Translations under genes and position numbers: made by a program | Shown here: positions 21,401 to 31,200 of the stretch, one piece after another | Layout of the letters: every line of letters starts with the position of its first letter | Numbering within the stretch: position 1 is the first letter of the stretch | Notes under the pieces: model-generated | The model's database searches: none | What the model saw: only the letters and a program-made list of their open reading frames with translations | Told to the model about the DNA's origin: nothing | Source of the DNA: Nemertoderma westbladi | Taxonomy: Eukaryota > Xenacoelomorpha > Nemertodermatida > Nemertodermatidae | DNA: 64,000 nt | Reading direction: 5' to 3' | NCBI GenBank assembly: GCA_032718475.1 | Contig: JAUCBJ010007911.1 | Location: forward strand, 16,422-80,421

Positions 21401-21646
21401 CAGAGCCAGTAATGAGCCTGCAATATCGAACAGTAAAATCAACACCAGAGTCAGTAATGAGCCTGCAATATCGAACAGTAAAATCAACCCCAGAGCCAGT
21501 AATGGGCCTGAAATATCGAACAGTAAAATCAACACCAGAGTCAGTAATGAGCCTGCAATAACATCAACACCAGAGTCAGTAATGAGCCTGCAATATCGAA
21601 CAGTAAAATCAACACCAGAGTCAGTAATGAGTCTGATGCAATAACA
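9430..21646. repeat. 45-bp satellite array, 12.2 kb, with higher-order structure
   Basis: About 270 units are present (estimated from length). The common unit is 45 bp, containing GCCTGCAATATCGAACAGTA, then AAATCAACCCCAGAG, then CCAGTAATGA, with C/T, G/A and CC/AC variants. Two shorter forms are interspersed: 41 bp (GTAATATTGAAAACATCAAC junction) and 35 bp (GCAATAACATCAAC junction, a 10-bp deletion). Blocks of units recur as larger repeats. A rare unit with CATAAGTGTCAG occurs near 10800, 12136, 13692, 14760, 16311 and 17869, mostly about 1.55 kb apart, and a 661-bp block at 19897 is repeated directly at 20558. Because 45 is divisible by 3, long frames open on both strands. They are broken at 41- and 35-bp units and are not genes. 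Confidence 0.98.
19897..21080. repeat. 661-bp higher-order duplication in the 45-bp array
   Basis: The block beginning AAAGATCAACACCAGAG at 19897 recurs at 20558 with the same order of variant units, including the rare GTGCCTGCAATATCG and AAATTCAACTCC units. Near-identity points to a recent unequal exchange. Confidence 0.8.
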
Positions 21647-22577
21647 TTTACATTATATGTCATTATTTTATTTTATTTTATTTTATGCCGTTGTTACATA
21701 TTGTAGCCTGGTTTCTATGATTGAGCTGTACATCATAGTTAACCAGGGTCCATAGCAGGGGAGGGGGGACACAACAAACCGATAAAATTGTCTAATGCTT
21801 ATTCTTACTGTTAGACATACCTTAGATTACATTGGATAACAATAAATAATATATTAGCTTCTGCAGAATTTTACGCTCTTTCAAATGGTATGTAGATTGT
21901 AGATATTAATATATGTAGTTCGTTGACATTATAAAATTTAAATGCTTTTAACTTTCGTATTGAGTGTCTAGACCTACAAAACTGCTAGCAATGTTGTACT
22001 GATACATGATCTTAATCTGCTTCTATTGGAGGGAAATTTAAATTGTTACAATGTTGACTGTTACTGCAATCTGTTATCTGAATTACCGGCATGCTTCTTT
22101 TTAGTCTGTTAGTGCATAGTGATTGTATTACTTTATTACAGGTCAAATCCGTCCGTACCGGTACCGGTACCGGTATTAAAATAAATTAGATTATAAATAA
22201 AGTATTTTTACATTTTTTGGATTTTTTGGAATAAGGTATTTTTGCAGGATTCCAGGATCAGAGGATGTGGTGTCTTTATTTTATATTATAATATAAATTA
22301 AACTTTGGCCGTGACAAGAATAAACATTGCCAATAAAAATTAAGTCAAATATATAAATAAATGTTGAAAAATATACCGGTACCTACCCTGCCAATTATTT
22401 TTCGAGTGTGTACTTGGCCTTGCCTTACTACAGTCTATAAGAAGACAGATCTTTATAAAGACTCGACTGATTGGCTTATCTAATTGAATGAATGTTTATT
22501 ATTCTTTACTGCTACTGCACTGCAGTCAGGCAGTGCCGGTAGCAGCCTATCGGATTGGAAAGGGGTGCGTTTAGAGA
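21647..22577 (+). promoter_or_regulatory. AT-rich region upstream of ITPA, possible promoter
   Basis: This non-coding stretch separates the satellite from the ITPA start. It opens with a TTTTA-repeat (about 21665-21686), carries a GTACCG hexamer repeat at 22155-22175, and has TATA-like strings (CTATAAGA near 22434, TTTATAAAG near 22450) 120-145 bp before the ATG. No transcription start can be fixed from sequence alone. Confidence 0.35.
22155..22175. repeat. GTACCG hexamer repeat
   Basis: Three and a half copies of GTACCG form an overlapping ACCGGT/GGTACC palindromic series. The same ACCGGTACC-like string appears singly at several other places in the unique sequence (for example near 9025, 22376, 26020, 26485 and 26571). 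Confidence 0.85.
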
Positions 22578-22658
22578 ATGAGTTTACCTGTTCAGTGCCG
22601 TCCGCGACCGATAAGGTCGCTCGTATTCGTAACCGGAAACAAAAACAAACTAAAAGAG
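22578..22658 (+). CDS. ITPA: ITPA exon 1
   Basis: Twenty-seven codons from the ATG end in [14 protein letters not shown], followed by a GTGAGT donor at 22659. The T-G-N-x-x-K motif contacts the nucleotide in the family. The exon ends in phase 0, as the corresponding human boundary does. A longer frame in another phase overlaps it and is spurious. Confidence 0.95.
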
Positions 22659-25182
22659 GTGAGTTACAGATTTTTTGTATGAAATTTTCATTCATTTGAA
22701 TTTTGTAGTCCACCCAAATTCTACCACAGATACAAATAAACAAGGCTACTACTGACAGACTGAGTCTAGAGATATGGAAACTGCGCTTTAATTAACTTAA
22801 TTTCATAAAATTTAATTGGGTTTAATTGGGATTTTCTTCGAAGGCGTACTGGCGTAGCGTAGCCTACGCATAGGCGATGGAATGCAGTTTCGCTTACCCT
22901 TATGTAAATCTTTGCGAGTTAACCAATGAATTACTCGAACTGGACCTTTCATAAAAGAGAGGTGAATTCAAATAAGATCAATATATGAAGTTGTTTGTTA
23001 TCATCTGGGCACGAGCTATACCGACCGATACAAGATACAATCAATGCAAAGCCACAACAACATACACATCATCCTCCATAACGACATACACATCATCCTC
23101 CATAACGACATACACATCATCCTCCATAACGACATACACATCATCCTCCATAACGACATACACATCATCCTCCATAACGACATACACATCATCCTCCATA
23201 ACGACATACACATCATCCTCCATAACGACATACACATCATCCTCCATAACGACATACACATCATCCTCCATAACGACATACACATCATCCTCCATAACGA
23301 CATACACATCATCCTCCATAACGACATACACATCATCCTTTTACTTTGTGCAATTTACAACGTATTTATGCAACTAGCCTTTACGGCAGTAATCTTTGGA
23401 ATCTATTTTCAGACGATTGTTCGAGAATACTTAATGCTTGGAATATTAATTTTCGCATTATTTTTAAATTGCCTTTCAACTCGCATAGATATATTATTGA
23501 ACAACTTTTACCTTTTGAACATCCATATATTATGATGCAATCTCGGTTTGTTAATTTTGCACAAATTTTACAATCCTTATCTAAACGCGTGATTATATTT
23601 ATTGGTAATTTGTACCTATAAGATTGTAGGTCGCCGTCGCGTAGTGGTGCCAATTTTCGGACTATAGGAAATTTCTGTAATAAATATGACCTTACATCTA
23701 CTACAACTGACCTTACATCTAAATGTGTAAAAAGTTGAAATGTTCCTCTTATGAAGACCAATGAATGGAAAGTACATTTCTGCAAGGAATTAATTAATGT
23801 GCGCCTCGATACTATGGAGGTAAAAGGTTTCGGTGACCATGAACCAAAATATATTTTGGACTATATTGTTACTTCATAACCTACATTCTTTATTATAGCT
23901 ATATCTTGTATTAAACTTTACCGGTCCGGTTGTGCTATATTTTTTCTTTGGGGCGTGTATGAAATTATATAATAATATATATAGGAATAATACAGAGTTA
24001 TACCGACCCATTCCCACCCACCTACAGCTACAACCGGGAATCGGGACCACCCGTACCGCGCTATTGCTAATCTATAAATTGGCTACAGAATTTTATGACT
24101 CAAACCAGTAAGATCCGGATTCCAAAATTATAAATTAAGGGAAAGGAGCAGGTTACAGTGGCACGTTGTTTTAACCAAAACAATAAACTAAAGTCAATAG
24201 AACAGGTTATAGTTTTTATTTTTGGGAGTTATATAAATGTAAAAAAAATCGACTTCCGTAGGGACAATGTTAAATGTAGAATCCGGATCCGCGTTTTACT
24301 CTGACCCATTTATTGTTGCCTGTAAGTGTTCCTGTGCGCAGATTGGTGGAAAACTGGACGCAATAAAATTCATCCCTCTCCAGGGGAAATTTGACGCAAA
24401 TAACAGCTGATTACTCTCTAAAATAAAACTGTAACCTGTTCTATTGTGTTTAGTTTATTGTTTTAGTTAAAATAACGTGCCACTGTAACCTGCTCCTTTC
24501 CTAAAATTGAGCATTTAACATTGAGGCGGGATATTTATTCGCCAAGGCGGGTTTTGCGTCGAGTTTCCCCCCTGTCTCCCTGCGGGTAATGTTCTCCTTT
24601 TTGTTTCATCTTATATGTTATAGATTAATAAAATAGTTTTTTTTTACATTAATTATTTTATTTAATGTCCGAGTTCGCTCGACATAGTTATAGTTCTATA
24701 TACTGATACCAAATACCGTTACTGATGGCCGAAGCGTACAGCAGTAGATATACCGGTTCCCTGGAACCAAAATCGGAAAAAAAACGGACAAAAAGTAAAA
24801 ATACGACAAAAACAAATATACTGAGTGATTTAAACAGATACATAAGAAAGTTTATTCTGATTCAATTACATTCCTTTCCGGGTCGGGCCGGGCCGGGCAT
24901 GGGCCGCATTGTAAATATTGGAACGACCGCTATTGTTTAATAATTATAATATACAGTAAACAAAACACAAAAATCTGAACCTTTATGTTACACTTTTTTT
25001 TTATCACAGAATTAAATTAAATACTTAACATATTTAACTTTCCTGCAACTAGGGTCATTTCTTGATTTAATTGTGTCTTTGTTTAACTTTGTAATGTACC
25101 TTTGCTACATACATACAGTACATAGCTAATCACTTACATATTACTTATATATTACGATACACGTACAGGCTTACATTCTTAC

Positions 25183-25213
<31 letters not shown>

Positions 25214-28200
25214 GGTGGTAGGGTAGCGGTACTGTCCGGGCTACTATTGACCGCGCTCCGGGGGCTACTATCCAGGGTACTATTGTCCGGTATTGTCTGG
25301 GGGCTAGAAACTATGTTGACACCTGGAAATTCTGGGAAATTACGACATACCATTTTTTCTTTTTCTCAAACTTTTCTCTAATCTTTGGCATCTTTTCAAT
25401 CACACATCTCAATTGAAATAGGCATTATTTCACGTGTCAAAATAGCCGTTGTTTTCTGCTATGCAGTAGGCCTACTGATTAGTACGTATGGAGCAGATCT
25501 TTAGGAATTACTGGAAAATCTTTCAGAGGACATGACAAGAAGTCTTCTTATAGATTTCATGTCCTCTTAACTCTTAAGAGATTACATTACATCTCCAAAG
25601 AGGATAGGTTTACATATTTAGTGGTATGTTTGCTTTGCCCCGTTGTTGTATTTCTATTTTTTTTAGGTTTCTGATATAATTAAACCCGCCACTGGAATCG
25701 ATGTTGTATCCCGCTCTGTTGATCGTAAGTTAAATTCAATGTTAAGCTAATAAACTTATAGATGTATTTATTATTTAGGTTCTACTGTATATTGTACTGT
25801 ATCATCGGTGTGTGGTGATTTTTGATGGCGACAAACTTGTTTAACGGCAGGCGAATATACTCCTGCGATTTATAATTACTGTATTGTTCAATTGTTGTGT
25901 TACTTTATATCACTGTATATTGTATATCATTGTATATCCAAAAGTCTGCCAGGAATATGATCAGGATCTGCAGTTATATCCAAAAAGCTAATCGGTGCAG
26001 TCCTGTGCGTAGGAATGCACTGGCACCGGTACCAGTATACTATGTACTTGACCAAATTAATTTAGATTAAATTAAAAAGGTTTTCAATTTCGTGTAATTC
26101 GTTCAAAGTCTGTTAGAAATAAATTTGGGGTTGGCATTATTTTCTACAAAATTTTCTAGTGAGACGGGTCAATGACACTATGATTCCTCTAGTTAATGTG
26201 GAAGTTACATTACATTACAAACTACATGAACTAATGTTAGTGTAGACAGACATACGTCATCTTTGGTTTGTGAATAGACGTATGACGTAATAAATGGCCG
26301 ATTGTTTATTCCAGTTCACGAATATCAAGGTGAACCCAATGATATTGTTCGTAACAAGTGTTTGGAAGCCGTTCGGTTGGTTAAAGCTCCTCTTATTGTA
26401 GAAGATACCTGTTTGTGTTTCAATGCTTTGGGTGGCCTCCCTGGCCCTTATGTGTAAGTTTATGGACGTACGTGTAAGTTTATTTACCGGTACTTAATTT
26501 ATGTTTGTTCTCTTAATTGACGTAAGTGTAATATGCTTCTGTATAAAAATCATAAAAAGTATGATGGCCGACCGGTACCAACAATTTAAAAGTATAATTA
26601 TCATGGATTTTAAACTAATTTGTTATCTGTGTAGAAAGTGGTTTGTTGATAAGATAAAACCCATTGGACTGTATAATCTACTTTCGGCCTACGAAGATAA
26701 ATCAGCCTACGCGCTCTGCACGTTCGGATACAATGATGGATATTCAGATGAGGTTCATTTATTTATGGGTATCATCGAGGTGAGTATGTGTCTGTGTGTA
26801 GATTATCGAGGTGAGTATGTGTTTGTGTGTAGATTATCGCGCTCAGTACGTCTGTGTGTAGATTATCGAGCTCAGTACGTCTGTGTGTAGATTATCGCGC
26901 TCAGTACGACTGGGTGTAGATTATCGAACTCAGTACGTCTGTGTGTAGATTATCGAGCTCAGTACGTCTGTGTGTGTAGATTATCGAGCTCATTACGTCT
27001 GTGTGTAGATTATCGAGCTCAGTACGTCTGTGTGTAGTTTATCGAGCTCAGTACGACTGGGTGTAGATTATCGAACTCAGTACGTCTGTGTGTAGATTAT
27101 CGAGCTCAGTACGTCTGTGTGTGTAGATTATCGAGCTCATTACGTCTGTGTGTAGATTATCGAGCTCAGTACGTCTGTGTGTAGTTTATCGAGCTCAGTA
27201 CGACTGTGTGTAGATTATCGAGCTCAGTACGACTGTGTGTAGATTATCGAGCTCAGTACGACTGGGTGTAGATTATCGAACTCAGTACGTCTGTGTGTAG
27301 ATTATCGAGCTCAGTACGTCTGTGTGTGTAGATTATCGAGCTCATTACGTCTGTGTGTAGATTATCGAGCTCAGTACGTCTGTGTGTAGTTTATCGAGCT
27401 CAGTACGACTGTGTGTAGATTATCGAGCTCAGTACGACTGGGTGTAGATTATCGAACTCAGTACGTCTGTGTGTAGATTATCGAGCTCAGTACGTCTGTG
27501 TGTGTAGATTATCGAGCTCATTACGTCTGTGTGTAGATTATCGAGCTCAGTACGTCTGTGTGTGTAGATTATCGAGCTCATTACGTCTGTGTGTAGATTA
27601 TCGAGCTCAGTACGTCTGTGTGTGTAGATTATCGAGCTCAGTACGTCTGTGTGTAGATTATCGAGCTCAGTACGTCTGTGTGTAGATTATCGAGCTCAGT
27701 ACGTCTGTGTGTAGATTATCGAACTCAGAACGTCTGTGTGTAGATTATCGAGGTCAGTACGTCTGTGTGTAGATTATCGAGCTCAGTACGTCTGTGTGTG
27801 TAGATTATCGAGCTCATTACGTCTGTGTGTAGATTATCGAGCTCAGTACGTCTGTGTGTGTAGATTATCGAGCTCAGTACGTCTGTGTGTAGATTATCGA
27901 GCTCAGTACGTCTGTGTGTGTAGATTATCGAGCTCAGTACGTCTGTGTGTAGATTATCGAGCTCATTACGTCTGTGTGTAGATTATCGCGTTCAGTACGT
28001 CTGTGTGTAGATTATCGAGCTCAGTACGTCGTGTGTGTAGATTATCGAGCTCAGTACGTCTGTGTGTAGATTATCGAGCTCATTACGTCTGTGTGTAGAT
28101 TATCGAGCTCAGTACGTCTGTGTGTAGATTATCGAGCTCAGTACGTCTGTGTGTAGATTATCGAGCTCAGTACGTCTGGTGTGTAGATTATCGAGCTCAG

Positions 28201-31200
28201 TACGTCTGTGTGTAGATTATCGAGCTCAGTACGTCTGTGTGTAGATTATCGAGCTCAGTACGTCTGTGTGTAGATTATCGAGCTCAGTACGTCTGTGTGT
28301 AGATTATCGAGCTCAGTACGTCTGTGTGTAGATTATCGAGCTCAGTACGTCTGTGTGTGTAGATTATCGAGCTCAGTACGTCTGTGTGTAGATTATCGAG
28401 CTCAGTACGTCTGTGTGTAGATTATCGAGCTCAGTACGTCTGTGTGTAGATTATCGAGCTCAGTACGTCTGTGTGTAGATTATCGAGCTCAGTACGTCTG
28501 TGTGTAGATTATCGAGCTCAGTACGTCTGTGTGTAGATTATCGCGCTCATTACGTCTGTGTGTAGATTATCGAGCTCAGTACGTCTGTGTGTGTAGATTA
28601 TCGAGCTCAGTACGTCTGTGTGTAGATTATCGAGCTCATTACGTCTGTGTGTAGATTATCGAGCTCAGTACGTCGTGTGTGTAGATTATCGAGCTCAGTA
28701 CGTCTGTGTGTAGATTATCGAGCTCAGTACGTCGTGTGTGTAGATTATCGAGCTCAGTACGTCTGTGTGTAGATTATCGAGCTCAGTACGTCTGTGTGTA
28801 GATTATCGAGCTCAGTACGTCTGTGTGTAGATTATCGAGCTCAGTACGTCTGTGTGTAGATTATCGAACTCAGTACGTCTGTGTGTAGATTATCGAGCTC
28901 AGTACGTCTGTGTGTAGATTATCGAGCTCAGTACGTCTGTGTGTAGATTATCGAGCTCAGTACGTCTGTGTGTGTAGATTATCGAGCTCAGTACGTCTGT
29001 GTGTGTAGATTATCGAGCTCAGTACGTCTGTGTGTAGATTATCGAGCTCAGTACGTCTGTGTGTGTAGATTATCGAGCTCAGTACGTCTGTGTGTAGATT
29101 ATCGAGCTCAGTACGTCTGTGTGTGTAGATTATCGAACTCAGTACGTCTGTGTGTAGATTATCGAGCTCAGTACGTCGTGTGTGTAGATTATCGAGCTCA
29201 TTACGTCGTGTGTGTAGATTATCGAGCTCAGTACGTCTGTGTGTGTAGATTATCGCGCTCAGTACGTCTGTGTGTGTAGATTATCGCGCTCAGTACGTCT
29301 GTGTGTAGATTATCGAGCTCAGTACGTCTGTGTGTAGATTATCGAGCTCAGTACGTCTGTGTGTAGATTATCGCGCTCAGTACGTCTGTGTGTAGATTAT
29401 CGAGCTCAGTACGTCTGTGCGTGTAGATTATCGAGCTCAGTACGTCTGTGTGTGTAGATTATCGAGCTCAGTACGTCTGTGTGTAGATTATCGAGCTCAG
29501 TACGTCTGTGTGTAGATTATCGAGCTCAGTGCGTCTGTGTGTGTAGATTATCGAGCTCAGTACGTCTGTGTGTAGATTATCGCGCTCAGTACGTCTGTGT
29601 GTGTAGATTATCGAGCTCAGTACGTCTGTGTGTAGATTATCGAGCTCAGTACGTCTGTGTGTAGATTATCGAGCTCAGTACGTCTGTGTGTGTAGATTAT
29701 CGCGCTCAGTACGTCTGTGTGTGTAGATTATCGCGCTCATTACGTCTGTGTGTGTAGATTATCGCGCTCAGTACGTCTGTGTGTAGATTATCGAGCTCAG
29801 TACGACTGGCTGTAGATTATCGAACTCAGTACGTCTGTGTGTAGATTATCGAACTCAGTACGTCTGTGTGTAGATTATCGAGCTCAGTACGTCTGTGTGT
29901 AGATTATCGAGCTCAGTACGTCTGTGTGTAGATTATCGAACTCAGTACGTCTGTGTGTAGATTATCGAGCTCAGTACGACTGGGTGTAGATTATCGAACT
30001 CAGTACGTCTGTGTGTAGATTATCGAGCACAGTACGTCTGTATGTAGATTATCGAGCTCAGTACGTCTGTGTGTGTAGATTATCGCGCTCAGTACGTCTG
30101 TGTGTAGATTATCGAGCTCAGTACGTCTGTGTGTAGATTATCGAGCTCAGTACGTCTGTGTGTAGATTATCGAGCCCAGTACGTCTGTGTGTAGATTATC
30201 GAGCTCAGTACGTCTGTGTGTAGATTATCGAGCTCAGTACGACTGGGTGTAGATTATCGAACTCAGTACGTCTGTGTGTAGATTATCAAGCTCAGTACGT
30301 CTGTGTGTGGATTATCGAGCTCAGTACGTCTGTGTGTAGATTATCGAGCTCAGTACGTCTGTGTGTAGATTATCGAGCTCAGTACGTCTGTGTGTAGATT
30401 ATCGAGCTCAGTACGACTGGGTGTAGATTATCGAACTCAGTACGTCTGTGTGTAGATTATCGAGCTCAGTACGTCTGTGTGTAGATTATCGAGCTCAGTA
30501 CGTCTGTGTGTAGATTATCGAGGTCATTACGTCTGTGTGTGTAGATTATCGAGCTCAGTACGTCTGCGTGTAGATTATCGAGCTCAGTACGTCTGTGTGT
30601 GTAGATTATCGCGCTCAGTACGTCTGTGTGTAGATTATCGAGCTCAGTACGTCTGTGTGTAGATTATCGAGCTCATTACGTCTGTGTGTGTAGATTATCG
30701 CGCTCAGTACGTCTGTGTGTAGATTATCGAGCTCAGTACGTCTGTGTGTAGATTATCGAGCTCATTACGTCTGTGTGTGTAGATTATCGAGCTCAGTACG
30801 TCTGTGTGTAGATTATCGCGCTCAGTACGTCTGTGTGTAGATTATCGAGCTCAGTACGTCTGTGTGTAGATTATTGAGCTCATAACGTTTGTGTGTAGAT
30901 TATCGAGCTCAGTACGTCTGTGTGTGTAGATTATCGCGCTCAGTACGTCTGTGTGTAGATTATCGAGCTCAGTACGTCTGTGTGTAGATTATCGAGCTCA
31001 TAACGTTTGTGTGTAGATTATCGAGCTCAGTACGTCTGTGTGTATATTATCGAGCTCAGTACGTCTGTGTGTAGATTATCGAGCTCAGTACGTCTGTGTG
31101 TAGATTATCGAGCTCAGTACGTCTGTGTGTAGATTATCGAGCTCATAACGTCTGTGTGTAGATTATCGAGCTCAGTACGTCTGTGTGCAGATTATCGAGC

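Larger units (their letters stand above)
22659..25666 (+). other. ITPA intron 1 (3,008 bp)
   Basis: A GTGAGT donor and a TTTTTTTTAG acceptor bound it. It contains a 24-bp minisatellite, an inverted-repeat element, a 28-G run and a hairpin, all listed separately. The remaining sequence is AT-rich and shows no conserved coding segment. A 14-bp direct repeat (TGACCTTACATCTA) lies near 23687 and 23708. Confidence 0.9.

Noticed and set aside
9430-21646. Many long frames on both strands (for example 238-268 codons near 11.2-12.0 and 19.1-19.9 kb) of 15-residue repeats
   Set aside because: They follow from a stop-free 45-bp unit whose length is a multiple of three. They end at every 41- or 35-bp unit and show no start context, splice sites or domain.
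22484-22699. 71-codon plus-strand frame over the ITPA start
   Set aside because: It is out of phase with ITPA exon 1, which has the family motif [11 protein letters not shown] and ends at a good donor.
23016-23535. Frames of 96-163 codons across the 24-bp repeat, one with a hydrophobic tail
   Set aside because: They are produced by the stop-free 24-bp unit; the AT-rich tail shows no conserved motif and the region is intron 1 of ITPA.
24725-24940. 71-codon plus-strand frame starting [12 protein letters not shown]
   Set aside because: Lysine-rich, AT-driven sequence in intron 1, no recognised domain, no flanking splice signals that would join it to ITPA in phase.
25171-25353. 60-codon minus-strand frame with polyproline
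   Set aside because: The prolines come from the C/G homopolymer; there is no other support and it overlaps intron 1 features.
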